From assembly GCF_028898945.1 (NCBI RefSeq), contig NZ_CP118607.1, forward strand, positions 496,001 to 560,000: 64,000 nucleotides of DNA. The letters run 5' to 3'. Numbering within the stretch: position 1 is the stretch's first letter; each line of letters opens with the position of its first letter. This document shows positions 17,901 to 27,696 of the stretch, in pieces. A program made the translations under genes and the position numbers. The notes beneath the pieces were generated by a model. The model was not told where the DNA came from. It saw only the letters and a program-made list of their open reading frames with translations, and ran no database searches. Source of the DNA: Pseudomonas sp. PSKL.D1. Its GTDB lineage: Bacteria > Pseudomonadota > Gammaproteobacteria > Pseudomonadales > Pseudomonadaceae.

Positions 17901-19172
17901 TCAGGCTTCGTGGCAAACATGCCCATCGACCAAGGTATAACGCACTGCGCCCGGTAGGCAGTGGCCGATGAACGGGCAGTTGTCACCGCGCGAGAACCAC
18001 TGCTCACCCGCCACGGTCGAGGCTTTCGGATCGAACAACACCAGGTCGGCCGCGCCGCCCACCTTCAGCTCACCCGCCGGCAGGCGCATGGCCGCAGCCG
18101 GGCCGCTGGTCAGGCGTGCCAGCAGCGTTGGCAGGTCGAGCAGGCCATCCTCAACCAGCGTCATGGCCAGCGGCAGCAGCAGTTCCACGCTGCTGATGCC
18201 TGGCTCGGTGGCACCAAACGGCGCCAGCTTGGCATCGCGCTCGTGGGGCTGGTGGTGGCTGGAGATCGCCTGGATCACACCCGACTTCACCGCCTCGCGC
18301 AGGCCGTCGCGGTCTGCAGCGGTGCGCAGCGGTGGCTGCACGTGGTACAGGCTTGAGAACTCACGCAGCGACTCGTCGGTGAGGATCAGCTGGTACAACG
18401 CCACATCCGCGGTCACCGGCAGGCCAAGCTGCTGGGCCTGGGCGATCAGGCGAGCGCCACGGGCGCTGGTGATCTGGGTGAAGTGCGCACGCACGCCGGT
18501 CTGCTCCACCAGCAAGAGGTTGCGCGCCAGGGCGACGGTTTCGGCCGTTTCAGGGATGCCGGGCAGGCCGAGGAAGCTGGCCATGGCGCCTTCGTGGGCC
18601 AGGCCACCCTGGGACAGGTCGCGGTCCTGGGAGTGGAACACCACGGTCAGGTCGAAAGTGGCGGCATACTCCAGGGCACGGGCCAGGGTACGGTTGTTGG
18701 GGATTTCCTTGAGACCATTGCCGAACGCCACGCAACCGGTATCGCGCAGCGCGACCAGTTCGGCCAGTTGCTCGCCTTCCAGGCCCTTGGTCAGCGCGCC
18801 GATAGGGTAGACCTTGCTGTTGGCGGCTTCGCGGGCGCGGTCGAGGATCAGTTCGGCCACGGCCGAGGTGTCCAATACCGGTTTGGTCTGCGGCGGGCAG
18901 CACAGGCTGGTGACGCCACCGGCCACGGCGGCGCGGGTTTCGCTGGCGATGTTGCCTTTGCGGCTGTAGCCGGGTTCGCGCAGCGATACGTCAAGGTCGA
19001 CCAGGCCCGGGGCGGCAATCAGGCCGTTGGCCTCGATCGTGCGGCTGGCGCTGAAACCCGCTGGCGCGGCGCCAATGGCGACAATGCGGCCGCCGTCCAG
19101 GTGCAAGTCCGTGACTTGGTCCAGGCCACTCTTGGGGTCGATGACCCGGGCGCCAAGAATGCTGATGGTCAC
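17901..19172 (-). CDS. pyrC': Dihydroorotase-like subunit lacking metal ligands (PyrC')
   Basis: A 423-residue amidohydrolase-fold protein that in Pseudomonas is a non-catalytic partner needed to assemble aspartate transcarbamoylase. The family metal site reads DxHxHLREP; here it is DLDVSLREP, so the two histidines are Asp61 and Ser63. The later SSHHQPHE block also departs from the usual DHAPH form. It overlaps the pyrB stop by 4 bases. True dihydroorotase activity must be encoded elsewhere. The loss of histidines is directly visible; the structural role is from knowledge of the Pseudomonas enzyme. Confidence 0.93.
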   Translation of the reverse strand: MTISILGARVIDPKSGLDQVTDLHLDGGRIVAIGAAPAGFSASRTIEANGLIAAPGLVDLDVSLREPGYSRKGNIASETRAAVAGGVTSLCCPPQTKPVLDTSAVAELILDRAREAANSKVYPIGALTKGLEGEQLAELVALRDTGCVAFGNGLKEIPNNRTLARALEYAATFDLTVVFHSQDRDLSQGGLAHEGAMASFLGLPGIPETAETVALARNLLLVEQTGVRAHFTQITSARGARLIAQAQQLGLPVTADVALYQLILTDESLREFSSLYHVQPPLRTAADRDGLREAVKSGVIQAISSHHQPHERDAKLAPFGATEPGISSVELLLPLAMTLVEDGLLDLPTLLARLTSGPAAAMRLPAGELKVGGAADLVLFDPKASTVAGEQWFSRGDNCPFIGHCLPGAVRYTLVDGHVCHEA

Positions 19173-20173
19173 AGGGCGTTCTCCTGGTCGAATTGACGTT
19201 GCGCGTTCTGCCCGCTCATGGCCATGGACAGCACTGCCATGCGCACGGCGATGCCGTAAGTGACCTGGTTGAGGATCACCGAGTGTTTGCCGTCGGCCAC
19301 GGCCGATTCGATTTCCACACCGCGGTTGATCGGCCCCGGGTGCATGACGATGGCGTCAGGCTTGGCACCGGCCAGGCGTGCGGTGGTCAGGCCGAACAGG
19401 CGGTAGAACTCGCCCTCGCTGGGCAGCAGGCCACCAGCCATGCGCTCGCGTTGCAGGCGCAGCATGATCACCACGTCGACGTCCTTCAGGCCTTCGGCCA
19501 GGTCGGTGTAGACCTTCACGCCATATTGCTCGATGCCGATTGGGATCAGCGTTTTCGGACCGATCACGCGGATGTCCGGGCAACCCAGTGCCTTGAGCGC
19601 GAGCATATCGGAGCGAGCTACACGCGAGTGCAGGATATCGCCGACGATCGCGACAGACAGGTTCTCGAAGCTGCCTTTGTGGCGGCGGATGGTCAGCATG
19701 TCGAGCATGCCCTGGGTCGGGTGCGCGTGGCGGCCATCACCGCCGTTGATCACGGCAACGTCCGGGCACACATGTTCGGCGATGAAGTGTGCGGCGCCTG
19801 AGTCGGAATGGCGTACGACGAACATGTCGGCGGCCATTGCCTCAAGGTTGCGCAGGGTGTCGAAGAGGGTTTCGCCTTTGCTGGTCGAGGAGGTCGACAC
19901 GTTCAGGCTGATCACGTCAGCCGACAGGCGCTGGGCCGCCAGCTCGAAGGTGGTGCGGGTGCGGGTGGAGTTTTCGAAGAACACGTTGCACACGGTCTTG
20001 CCGCGCAGCAACGGGACTTTTTTCACGGCCCGGGCGCCGACTTCAAGGAACGAGTCGGCGGTGTCGAGGATCTCGGTGAGCAGTTCGCGGGGCAAACCGT
20101 CGAGCGAGAGAAAGTGGCGCAGCTGGCCCTGATCATTGAGCTGCAGCGGGCGCTTGGCGTCGATTGGCGTCAT
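19169..20173 (-). CDS. pyrB: Aspartate carbamoyltransferase catalytic subunit
   Basis: PyrB condenses carbamoyl phosphate with aspartate, the committed step of pyrimidine synthesis. It is 334 residues long, with the carbamoyl-phosphate motif [12 protein letters not shown], the HPTQ segment [12 protein letters not shown] and MLRLQRER. The N-terminal extension of some 20 residues before the core is typical of the Pseudomonas type that works with PyrC'. It lies 12 bases after pyrR and overlaps pyrC' by 4 bases. Confidence 0.97.
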   Translation of the reverse strand: MTPIDAKRPLQLNDQGQLRHFLSLDGLPRELLTEILDTADSFLEVGARAVKKVPLLRGKTVCNVFFENSTRTRTTFELAAQRLSADVISLNVSTSSTSKGETLFDTLRNLEAMAADMFVVRHSDSGAAHFIAEHVCPDVAVINGGDGRHAHPTQGMLDMLTIRRHKGSFENLSVAIVGDILHSRVARSDMLALKALGCPDIRVIGPKTLIPIGIEQYGVKVYTDLAEGLKDVDVVIMLRLQRERMAGGLLPSEGEFYRLFGLTTARLAGAKPDAIVMHPGPINRGVEIESAVADGKHSVILNQVTYGIAVRMAVLSMAMSGQNAQRQFDQENAL

Positions 20174-20185
20174 CGCGGGGGACTC

Positions 20186-20704
20186 TTAAAGGGCGGAAGC
20201 GGTGGCGAGGTCCTGGCGCTCGAGGGCGAGCGGTGCGGGTCCGGTCAATTTTACCCGTTCATGGGCGGCAAGCGACAGGGTGGCGCCAAGCACATTCGGG
20301 CGGATCGGCAGTTCGCCGGCATCCAGGTCCAGCAGGCACACCAGGGTCACGCTGGCCGGGCGGCCATAGTCGAACAGTTCGTTGAGCGCCGCACGGATGG
20401 TGCGACCGCTCATCAGGACGTCATCAATCAGCACCAGGTGCTGGCCTTCGATTTCAAACGGCAACTCCGACGGGCGCACCTGCGGGTGCAAGCCGTTCTG
20501 GCTGAAATCGTCGCGGTAGAAGGAAACGTCGAGCGTGCCCAACGGGCTGGTATCGGCGAGTTCCTGCTGAAGGGCCTGGGCTACCCAGACGCCGCCGGTG
20601 CGGATGCCAATGAAGCGTGGCTCGGTGATATTACGGCGGGCCAGATGGGCGCGAAGGTCCACAGCCATCTGCCGGATCAGGTCGGCGGGGTTGGGAAGGC
20701 TCAT
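20186..20704 (-). CDS. pyrR: Bifunctional PyrR (pyrimidine regulator / uracil phosphoribosyltransferase)
   Basis: PyrR is a type I phosphoribosyltransferase fold protein that can regulate pyr genes in response to UMP. The 172-residue sequence has the PRPP loop [17 protein letters not shown]. It is the first of the pyrR-pyrB-pyrC' group, 48 bases after ruvX; that gap has a small GCCGGG/CCCGGC hairpin (20725-20740) but no evident attenuator. Whether this PyrR regulates by RNA binding here is not shown by the sequence. Confidence 0.94.
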   Translation of the reverse strand: MSLPNPADLIRQMAVDLRAHLARRNITEPRFIGIRTGGVWVAQALQQELADTSPLGTLDVSFYRDDFSQNGLHPQVRPSELPFEIEGQHLVLIDDVLMSGRTIRAALNELFDYGRPASVTLVCLLDLDAGELPIRPNVLGATLSLAAHERVKLTGPAPLALERQDLATASAL

Positions 20705-20752
20705 TGCGTGCTCCTTGGGAGGGCGCCGGGTTGACCCGGCGGCAAAGCGGAT

Positions 20753-21178
20753 TTAAGTGTTGGCCTCCAGCCAGCCCTGCAACAGCAGGGCCGCGGCGAT
20801 GGCATCGACCGGGTTGTCGCGGTAGCTGCCGCGCTGCCCGCCCCGGGCCAGGCGTTCGCCTTTGGCTTCGAAGGTGGTCAGGCGTTCGTCGTGGGTGTGC
20901 ACCGGCAGGTTGAAGCGGCCATTGAGGCGGCGGGCGAACTTTTCGGCTCGGGCGCTCATTTCGCTGGGCGTACCGTCCATGTTCAGCGGCAGGCCGACGA
21001 CGATGGCATCAGGCTTCCATTCGTTGATCAGTTTTTCCACCTGGGCCCAGTCCGGCACACCGTTCTGCGCTTTCAAAGTGCACAACTCGCGGGCTTGGCC
21101 GGTTACCACCTGGCCCACGGCCACACCGATCTGTTTGCTGCCGTAGTCGAAGCCCAGCAGCAGGCGCAGCTCGGCCAT
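20753..21178 (-). CDS. ruvX: Putative pre-16S rRNA nuclease RuvX/YqgF
   Basis: A 141-residue RNase H-fold protein of the YqgF family, implicated in maturation of the 16S rRNA 5' end. Starts MAELRLLLGFDYGSKQIG, with the catalytic Asp block GFDYG, VGLPLNMDGT and the C-terminal YRDNPVDAIAAALLLQ. The start at 21178 is set by the family N-terminus and by its 1-base overlap with the yqgE stop. The yqgE-ruvX-pyrR-pyrB-pyrC' order is characteristic of gamma-proteobacteria. Confidence 0.95.
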   Translation of the reverse strand: MAELRLLLGFDYGSKQIGVAVGQVVTGQARELCTLKAQNGVPDWAQVEKLINEWKPDAIVVGLPLNMDGTPSEMSARAEKFARRLNGRFNLPVHTHDERLTTFEAKGERLARGGQRGSYRDNPVDAIAAALLLQGWLEANT

Positions 21179-21747
21179 CAGGCGTGGCCCGCCTGGCTGG
21201 TCAGCAGGCTGAGGTTGATCCCCAGGCTGGCGGCGGCGGCGTCCAGGCGCAGGTCGCTGGCCAGGCCAAAGATGATCTCGGGGTCGAATGGGCAGTTGAG
21301 CCAGGCGTTGTCGGCCAGCTCCGCTTCCAGTTGGCCCGCTTCCCAGCCGGCGTAACCCAAGGTGATCAGGCTCTGCTTTGGCCCCACGCCAGCGGCAATG
21401 GCCAGCAGGATGTCCTGCGAAGTGCTCAACGACAGGCCGTCCAGAGCAACAGTTGCCTGGAAGCTGCATTCGCTGGAGTGCAAAACGAAACCGCGGTCGG
21501 TCTGCACCGGGCCGCCTTGGTAGATTGGTACCTGCAGGGTGCTGGCAGGTGGCTCCTCGTCCGGGCGCAGCTGCTCAAGAATGTCCGCAAGGTTCAGCTC
21601 CTGAGGCCGATTGACCACCAGGCCCATGGCGCCATTGGCGTTGTGCTCGACGATGTACGTGAGGGTCTGGGCGAAGTTCGGATCTGCCATGTGTGGCATG
21701 GCGATCAGGAACTGATGCTTGAGGTAGCTGGGGGTGAGGGTTTTCAT
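21178..21747 (-). CDS. yqgE: UPF0301 protein YqgE/AlgH
   Basis: A 189-residue protein of the YqgE/AlgH family. It begins MKTLTPSYLKHQFLIAMPHM and has the family blocks YIVEHNANGAMGLVVNRP and LGYAGWEAGQLEAEL. In P. aeruginosa the homologue was named AlgH for an effect on alginate; its molecular function is not established. The start at 21747 is preferred to an upstream in-frame one because the family opens at this point. Confidence 0.94.
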   Translation of the reverse strand: MKTLTPSYLKHQFLIAMPHMADPNFAQTLTYIVEHNANGAMGLVVNRPQELNLADILEQLRPDEEPPASTLQVPIYQGGPVQTDRGFVLHSSECSFQATVALDGLSLSTSQDILLAIAAGVGPKQSLITLGYAGWEAGQLEAELADNAWLNCPFDPEIIFGLASDLRLDAAAASLGINLSLLTSQAGHA

Positions 21748-21828
21748 GGGGGATAGTGTGGCGCCAGGTGGCGAGGCTGACAAGGTGGTTATGTTGGGTG
21801 GTGTTCGCCTTTAGGTGTTTGTCGCCTG

Positions 21829-21999
21829 TGAGATCGAGCGCCGCCCGCGCGGCGCATCGCGGATGAATCCGCTCCTACAGGTGGGCGCAAGGCAGGCAAC
21901 CATGGCGTAACAAGTTCGGCACGTTGCAACAAATGTAGGAGCGGATTTACCGAGACGTCGGACCGCCGCGATGCGCCGCGCGGGCGGCGCGCGATCTCA
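21829..21999. repeat. Long REP-type inverted repeat between yqgE and tonB-like gene
   Basis: The left arm from 21829 and the right arm up to 21999 match over more than 30 bases (GAGATC, then CGCCGCCCGCGCGGCGCATCGCGG and its complement), with an inner pair GGATnAATCCGCTCCTACA / TGTAGGAGCGGATTTACC. It is one of the longest hairpins in the window and fills the 289-base gap, where I see no gene. Confidence 0.75.
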
Positions 22000-22036
22000 T
22001 GAGCGCCCGAAAAGCGTCGGCAAACGCATCCAGCAA

Positions 22037-22984
22037 TCAATTACTGGACAGCCGATCCCCACGCGCAAACCGCCAGGTCCGGATAATCTCCAGCCGGTCA
22101 AACTCCGCCATATCCCCGGTAAAGGGTGCAAACGGTGCCGCCAGCCGCACGATCCGTTGCGCCGCCTGGTCCAGCACCGGCTGCCCGGACGATTCCAGCA
22201 CCAGCACTTCATACAGCGAGCCATCGCGGTTGATCGACACCATCATGCGCAAGTTGCCGTATATCTGCTGGCGACGTGCCTCATCCGGGTAATTCAGGTT
22301 ACCCACCCGCTCAACCTTCTTGCGCCACTCTTCCTTGTACCAGGCACCCTTGTCGCGCATGGTCGAGGCCGCATTCAGGCGGTGAATACGAGGCCGCTTG
22401 GCATACATTTGCTGCTCGTTGGAAAGCTCGGCCTCAAGGCTGGCAATCTGGCTGGACAACTGCGAACTGTCGAAGTCCGGCGTTGGCGTGGCAGGCTTGG
22501 GCTGCGGCTTGCTTTCCTTGGGTTTGGGCTCGATCTTCTGCGCTTTGGGTGCAGTAGTGGCCACAGCGGATTTTGCCGGCGTCGGCGGTGGCACCACCTC
22601 AGGCTTTGCAGCCGGCGGCGGGGTGACCTTGTTGATCTTGCTGTCCTGGAACGGCGCCACTTCGGTGGTGGTGGGCACCGCCTTCTTGTCCAGCGTGCCG
22701 CTGCCCTGTTGATTGGCCTGGGCCTGGAAGTCGGCCTTCTCGGGCGCTTTTTCGCTCTTGAAGGTGGCCAGGGTAATGTCCATGGTCTGGCGGATTTCAG
22801 CCGGTTTGACCACGGTAAAACCCACGCCAAGAATCAGCGCCAGGTGCACCAGGGCAGCCAGGAACAGGGTAAAGCCAAGCCGGTCCACCGGGCGAACGCG
22901 GGGTGGCAGCAGGTCGGCGGGGATGTCGGCAGGCAGCGTCATCGGGTATCCAGCAACCGCGGGGCGGGGCAGCAGCTCAGTCAA
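22037..22984 (-). CDS. TonB-family energy transducer
   Basis: A 315-residue inner-membrane protein of the TonB family that would pass proton-motive force to outer-membrane receptors. It has a cytoplasmic N-terminal segment, a single membrane helix at about 38-58 (FTLFLAALVHLALILGVGFTVV), a long Pro/Lys-rich periplasmic spacer and a C-terminal TonB-like domain (VERVGNLNYPDEARRQ, GNLRMMVSINRDGSLYEV). No exbB, exbD or receptor gene lies next to it. Its position between gshB and yqgE is typical for Pseudomonas; which TonB paralogue it is cannot be said from the sequence. Confidence 0.88.
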   Translation of the reverse strand: MTELLPRPAVAGYPMTLPADIPADLLPPRVRPVDRLGFTLFLAALVHLALILGVGFTVVKPAEIRQTMDITLATFKSEKAPEKADFQAQANQQGSGTLDKKAVPTTTEVAPFQDSKINKVTPPPAAKPEVVPPPTPAKSAVATTAPKAQKIEPKPKESKPQPKPATPTPDFDSSQLSSQIASLEAELSNEQQMYAKRPRIHRLNAASTMRDKGAWYKEEWRKKVERVGNLNYPDEARRQQIYGNLRMMVSINRDGSLYEVLVLESSGQPVLDQAAQRIVRLAAPFAPFTGDMAEFDRLEIIRTWRFARGDRLSSN

Positions 22985-23033
22985 ATAAGACCGGCATCAT
23001 ACCCCACTCCGCGCCTTTGCTTCGCGTCGGCGG

Positions 23034-23987
23034 TCAGCGCGCCTTCAGCTTGCGATCAATGGCGTCCATCAGCTTGCCACCTATATCGGTGTTGTAGGCC
23101 GCGTCAATCTCGCGAATGCAGGTGGGGCTGGTGACGTTGATTTCGGTGAGGTAGTCGCCAATCACGTCCAGGCCGACGAACAGCAGGCCCTTTTCGCGCA
23201 GGGTCGGGCCCACCTGGGCGGCGATCCAGCGGTCGCGTTCGGTCAGCGGGCGGGCTTCGCCACGGCCACCGGCGGCCAGGTTGCCGCGGGTTTCGCCGCT
23301 GGCGGGAATGCGTGCCAGGCAGTAGTCCACCGGCTCGCCGTCGATCATCAGGATGCGCTTGTCACCGTCCTTGATCGCCGGCAGGTAGGCTTGCGCCATG
23401 ATCTGCTGGGCACCCAGCGCAGTCAGGGTTTCAAGGATCACCGACAGGTTAGGGTCGCCGGCCCTGTGGCGGAAGATCGATGTACCGCCCATGCCGTCCA
23501 GCGGCTTGAGGATGACGTCGCTGTGCTTGGCGGCGAACTCGCGGATGATGTCCGGGCGGCGGCTGACCAAGGTGGGCGTGGTGCACTGCGGGAACAGCGT
23601 GGCGAACATCTTTTCATTACAGTCGCGCAGGCTTTGCGGGCGGTTGACCACCAGCACGCCGTCAGACTCGGCCTGTTCCAGCAGGTAAGTGCTGTAGACA
23701 AACTCCATGTCGAACGGTGGATCCTTGCGCATCAGGATCACGTCCAGTTCGGCCAGCGGGCTGTCCTGCTCGTCACCCAGCTCGAACCAGTGCGCCGGGT
23801 CGGCGAATACCTTCAGCGGGCGCATGCGCGCGCGGGCCTTGCCTTCGCCTTGGTACAGGTCGCGTTGCTCCATGTAGAACAGGCTCCAGCCACGGGCCTG
23901 GGCAGCCAGCAACATGGCCAGCGAGCTGTCCTTCTTGTAGGAGATGGACGCGATAGGGTCCATGACAATGCCGAGGCGAACGCTCAT
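23034..23987 (-). CDS. gshB: Glutathione synthetase
   Basis: GshB joins gamma-glutamylcysteine and glycine with ATP to make glutathione. It is an ATP-grasp protein of 317 residues beginning MSVRLGIVMDPIASISYKKD, with the lysine loop VILKPLDGMGGTSIF and the metal-binding block GLDVIGDYLTEINVTSPT. The ATG at 23987, with AGAGGAACC just upstream, gives the standard length; the frame extends much further upstream without family similarity. Divergent from pilG. Confidence 0.97.
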   Translation of the reverse strand: MSVRLGIVMDPIASISYKKDSSLAMLLAAQARGWSLFYMEQRDLYQGEGKARARMRPLKVFADPAHWFELGDEQDSPLAELDVILMRKDPPFDMEFVYSTYLLEQAESDGVLVVNRPQSLRDCNEKMFATLFPQCTTPTLVSRRPDIIREFAAKHSDVILKPLDGMGGTSIFRHRAGDPNLSVILETLTALGAQQIMAQAYLPAIKDGDKRILMIDGEPVDYCLARIPASGETRGNLAAGGRGEARPLTERDRWIAAQVGPTLREKGLLFVGLDVIGDYLTEINVTSPTCIREIDAAYNTDIGGKLMDAIDRKLKAR

Positions 23988-24169
23988 GGGTGGTTCCTCT
24001 TGGCGGCACCGGGCCGCGATGGATCGAAAGAAAAGTGGCTCAGGGTGGCGCCGTGAACGCCTGCGGTCAAGGGGTGCGGCAGATGGAATGGCCCCCCGGA
24101 GTGTGCTAAAAATGCCAGTCATGATGCTGTATGACAGCCCCTTTGGGGCTACAGGGCAGCACGATCCAT

Positions 24170-24213
24170 GTAGGAGCGGCCTTGTGTCGCGAAAGGGCCG
24201 CAAAGCGGCCCCG
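24170..24213. repeat. Single REP-type element upstream of pilG
   Basis: TAGGAGCGGCCTTGTGTCGCGAAAGGGCCGC followed by AAAGCGGCCCC: half of the element seen as inverted pairs at 39.8, 51.6 and 58.7 kb. It lies in the 261-base divergent gap between gshB and pilG, about 35 bases before the pilG start, so it may form a GGGCCGC/GCGGCCC hairpin in the pilG leader. Confidence 0.7.
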
Positions 24214-24248
24214 GCAATCTTGCCCCGAGCAGCGATGGTAGCCCAGTG

Positions 24249-24650
24249 ATGGAACAACCCCTGAAGGTGATGGTGATCGACGATTCGCGCACGATCCGCC
24301 GCACCGCGCAGATGTTGCTCGGCGAAGCGGGCTGCGAGGTGATTACCGCCAGTGACGGCTTCGATGCCCTGGCCAAGATAATCGACCACCAGCCACAGAT
24401 CATTTTCGTCGACGTGCTGATGCCGCGCCTCGATGGTTACCAGACCTGCGCAGTGATCAAGCACAACAGTGCTTTCAAGGACATCCCGGTGATTCTTCTG
24501 TCATCCCGCGACGGCTTGTTCGACAAGGCCCGTGGCCGGGTGGTCGGCTCTGACCAGTTCCTGACCAAGCCTTTCAGCAAAGACGAGCTGCTTGATGCGA
24601 TCAGGGCACATGTGCCCGGGTTCGCCGCGCAAGAACAACACGCACCCTGA
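24249..24650 (+). CDS. pilG: Twitching-motility response regulator PilG
   Basis: PilG is a single-domain receiver of the Chp chemosensory system that controls type IV pili and, in P. aeruginosa, cAMP. 133 residues: acidic pair DD at 11-12, phosphoacceptor Asp55 in IIFVDVLMPRLDG, then SS and TKPF lysine motif. A GTG lies directly before the ATG; I take the ATG at 24249 (MEQPLKVMVIDDS). First gene of pilGHIJ-chpA-chpC. Confidence 0.95.
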   Translation: MEQPLKVMVIDDSRTIRRTAQMLLGEAGCEVITASDGFDALAKIIDHQPQIIFVDVLMPRLDGYQTCAVIKHNSAFKDIPVILLSSRDGLFDKARGRVVGSDQFLTKPFSKDELLDAIRAHVPGFAAQEQHAP

Positions 24651-24698
24651 CCGCGCCCGCCAGTGGCGCGGCCTTAATGTTCCTGATGGGGAAACAGC

Positions 24699-25064
24699 AT
24701 GGCCCGAGTTCTGATTGTCGACGATTCGCCGACAGAAATGTACAGATTGACCGAATGGCTGGAAAAGCACGGCCATCAAGTGCTCAAGGCCGACAACGGC
24801 GCGGACGGCGTGGCGCTGGCTCGCCAGGAGAAGCCAGACGCGGTGCTGATGGACATCGTCATGCCCGGCATGAACGGCTTCCAGGCCACCCGCCAGTTGA
24901 GCAAAGACCCCGAAACCAGCGGTATTCCGGTGATCGTGGTCACCTCCAAGGACCAGGAAACCGACCGCATCTGGGCCGCGCGCCAAGGTGCCCGCGACTT
25001 CCTGACCAAACCGGTTGAAGAAGACGCCCTGATCGCCAAGCTCAAAGAAGTGCTGGGCGCTTGA
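24699..25064 (+). CDS. pilH: Twitching-motility response regulator PilH
   Basis: The second single-domain receiver of the Chp system, 121 residues. Phosphoacceptor is Asp52 in VLMDIVMPGMNG, with VDDS at 7-10 and the switch region VVTSKDQETDR followed by LTKPV. In P. aeruginosa PilH opposes or tunes PilG output. Its stop overlaps the pilI start (TTGA), so the two are translationally coupled. Confidence 0.95.
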   Translation: MARVLIVDDSPTEMYRLTEWLEKHGHQVLKADNGADGVALARQEKPDAVLMDIVMPGMNGFQATRQLSKDPETSGIPVIVVTSKDQETDRIWAARQGARDFLTKPVEEDALIAKLKEVLGA

Positions 25065-25615
25065 CCACCCGCCCCCAGGGCGCGTCGCTGACCGCCTTCG
25101 AGCTGCTGCTGGACATCGACCGGCGCTGCCGCCTGCTGGTGGCTGACCAGCCGCCGCAGGATACCCGCCTGCAACAGTGGAGCGGCATCGGTTTTCGTGT
25201 GGCCGGGCAGTGGTTTGTCGCCCCCATGGGCGAGGTGGCCGAAGTGCTCCGCGAACCTCGCAGCAGCCGCGTGCCGGGTGTGCAGCCCTGGGTTTGCGGG
25301 GTGGCCAACCTGCGTGGGCGGCTGCTGCCGGTGATGGACCTGAGCAGCTTCTTTGGCCTGGGCCCAGTCGCGCTGGGCAAGCAGCGGCGGGTACTGGTGC
25401 TGGACCACGAAGACCTGTTCGTCGGCCTGTTGGTGGATGAAGTGCTGGGTTTGCAGCACTTCGCCCTGAGCAGCCTGGACCTGTCGCCGCCGCAACCCCT
25501 GTTGCGAGCTGCCGCCCGATTCGTTCAGGGGCATTTCGCCCGAGAACGCAACTGGGCCATCTTCAGCCCCTTCGCCCTGGCCCAGGCGCCGGGTTTTCTT
25601 GACGTGGCGCTATAG
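25061..25615 (+). CDS. pilI: CheW-like adaptor PilI
   Basis: PilI couples the receptor PilJ to the histidine kinase ChpA. The 184-residue protein is a CheW domain ([56 protein letters not shown]). The start is TTG at 25061, overlapping the last bases of pilH; it gives an N-terminus consistent with the family, and there is no ATG nearby. It is followed within 6 bases by pilJ. Confidence 0.93.
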   Translation: MTTRPQGASLTAFELLLDIDRRCRLLVADQPPQDTRLQQWSGIGFRVAGQWFVAPMGEVAEVLREPRSSRVPGVQPWVCGVANLRGRLLPVMDLSSFFGLGPVALGKQRRVLVLDHEDLFVGLLVDEVLGLQHFALSSLDLSPPQPLLRAAARFVQGHFARERNWAIFSPFALAQAPGFLDVAL

Positions 25616-25620
25616 GACTC

Positions 25621-27687
25621 TTGAACGTGAACACGCCAGCTACCCCCGTAGCGCCCGCCAGCATGACCCCACGCACACGCAGCATCGTGCAGATCACCGT
25701 GCTGTTCATCGTGCTGATCCTGTCGATCATCCTGCTGTTCGCCAACTTCGCCTACCTCAACACCCAGGCCAACCACGACAAACAGTACATCGGCCATGCC
25801 GGCGAGTTGCGCGTGCTGTCCCAGCGCATCGCCAAGAACGCTACCGAAGCAGCGGCGGGCAAGGCGCTGGCGTTCAAGTTGTTGTTGGATGCACGCAATG
25901 ACTTCGAGCGCCGCTGGAGCTACCTGCGCGAAGGCGACAAGTCCACTGGCCTGCCTGCCGCCCCGCCAGCGGTGCGCGATGAAATGGAAGCCGTGCGTCA
26001 AGACTGGGACAACCTGCGCAAGAACACCGACACCATCCTGGCCAGTGAGCAGACCGTGCTATCGCTGCACCAGGTAGCGGCCACCCTGGCCGAAACCGTG
26101 CCGCAGTTACAGGTTGAATACGAGAAGGTGGTCGAAATCCTGCTGCAAAGCGGCGCCCCGGCCAACCAGGTAGTGGTGGCCCAGCGCCAGTTGCTGCTTG
26201 CCGAACGTATTCTGGGTTCGGTCAATACCGTGCTGGCAGGTGATGACACCGCCGCCCAGGCTGCCGATACCTTTGGCCGGGATGCCAACCGCTTTGGGCA
26301 GGTGCTGGAAGGCATGCTCGGTGGGAACCCGGCCATTCAGGTGACCCGTGTGGAGGATGCCGACGCCCGTGCACGCTTGGCTGAAATTGCTGAACTGTTC
26401 CAGTTCGTGGCCGGCTCGGTCGACGAAATCCTCGAAACCTCGCCCGAGCTGTTCCGTGTACGTGAAGCAGCCGGGAACATCTTCAGCCTCTCGCAAACCC
26501 TGCTCGACGAAGCCTCGCACCTGGCCAACGGCTTCGAAAACCTCGCCGCAGGCCGCACCCTCGACACCGTTGGCGGCTATGTACTGGGCCTGCTGGCGCT
26601 GGCGTCGATTATCCTGATCGGCCTGGTGATGGTACGCACCACCCACCGCCAGTTGCGTGAAACTGCCGAAAAGAACGAGCGTAACCAGCAGGCAATCATG
26701 CGCCTGCTGGATGAAATCGAAGAGCTTGCCGACGGCGACCTGACCGTGACGGTGTCGGTTACCGAAGACTTCACCGGCGCCATCGCCGACTCGATCAACT
26801 ACTCCGTCGACCAGTTGCGTGACCTGGTAGCCACCATCAACCACAGCGCCGAGCAAGTGGCGGCGGCCGTGCAAGACACGCAGAACACCGCCCGCCAGTT
26901 GGCCAAGGCCTCGGAGCACCAGGCCGAGCAGATCAGCGAGGCCTCCGAGGCGGTGGGTGACATGGTGGAGTCGATCGACCGCGTTTCCGCCCATGCCTAC
27001 GAGTCGGCGAAGGTGGCAGAACGCTCCGTGGCCATTGCGAACAAGGGCAACGAGGTGGTGCACAACACCATCAACGGCATGGACAACATCCGCGAGCAGA
27101 TTCAGGACACCGCCAAGCGGATCAAGCGCCTGGGCGAGTCCTCGCAGGAGATCGGCGACATCGTCAGCCTGATTGATGACATTGCCGACCAAACCAACAT
27201 CCTTGCCCTCAACGCCGCCATTCAGGCCTCGTTGGCCGGCGAAGCGGGCCGTGGCTTTGCGGTGGTTGCCGACGAAGTGCAGCGCCTGGCCGAGCGCTCG
27301 TCTTCGGCTACCCGGCAGATCGAGGCATTGGTGCGCACCATTCAGGCCGATACCAATGAGGCCGTCATTTCCATGGAACAAACCACTGCCGAGGTGGTGC
27401 GCGGTGCCCGCCTGGCCCAGGACGCGGGTGTGGCACTGGCCGAGATCGAAGGTGTTTCGCAGAACCTGGCCGAACTTATCCACAGCATCTCGGACGCGGC
27501 GCAGTTGCAAACGTCTTCAGCAGGGCAGATTTCCCACACCATGGCGGTGATCCAGCAGATTACCGCGCAAACCTCCGCCGGCTCCGGCGCCACCGCCGAC
27601 AGCATTCGCCACCTGACTCGAATGGCCAGCGAAATGCGCCGTTCGGTGTCTGGCTTTACCCTGCCGGCACCGGCCGAGCGGCGCTGA
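25621..27687 (+). CDS. pilJ: Methyl-accepting chemotaxis receptor PilJ
   Basis: PilJ is the inner-membrane receptor of the Chp system. The 688-residue protein has an N-terminal membrane helix at about 24-46 ([22 protein letters not shown]), a periplasmic region with the PilJ-type sensory repeats up to about 310, a second membrane helix ([19 protein letters not shown]), a HAMP-like segment and a long helical signalling domain with the conserved tip [18 protein letters not shown]. The start is TTG at 25621, though GTG two codons later is also possible. No methyltransferase gene (pilK) follows; chpA comes next after 9 bases. Confidence 0.94.
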   Translation: MNVNTPATPVAPASMTPRTRSIVQITVLFIVLILSIILLFANFAYLNTQANHDKQYIGHAGELRVLSQRIAKNATEAAAGKALAFKLLLDARNDFERRWSYLREGDKSTGLPAAPPAVRDEMEAVRQDWDNLRKNTDTILASEQTVLSLHQVAATLAETVPQLQVEYEKVVEILLQSGAPANQVVVAQRQLLLAERILGSVNTVLAGDDTAAQAADTFGRDANRFGQVLEGMLGGNPAIQVTRVEDADARARLAEIAELFQFVAGSVDEILETSPELFRVREAAGNIFSLSQTLLDEASHLANGFENLAAGRTLDTVGGYVLGLLALASIILIGLVMVRTTHRQLRETAEKNERNQQAIMRLLDEIEELADGDLTVTVSVTEDFTGAIADSINYSVDQLRDLVATINHSAEQVAAAVQDTQNTARQLAKASEHQAEQISEASEAVGDMVESIDRVSAHAYESAKVAERSVAIANKGNEVVHNTINGMDNIREQIQDTAKRIKRLGESSQEIGDIVSLIDDIADQTNILALNAAIQASLAGEAGRGFAVVADEVQRLAERSSSATRQIEALVRTIQADTNEAVISMEQTTAEVVRGARLAQDAGVALAEIEGVSQNLAELIHSISDAAQLQTSSAGQISHTMAVIQQITAQTSAGSGATADSIRHLTRMASEMRRSVSGFTLPAPAERR

Positions 27688-27696
27688 GGAGTGGCC

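Noticed and set aside
20705-20752. PyrR-type RNA attenuator before pyrR
   Set aside because: The 48-base gap has only a small hairpin, without the terminator/antiterminator pair or PyrR-binding loop.
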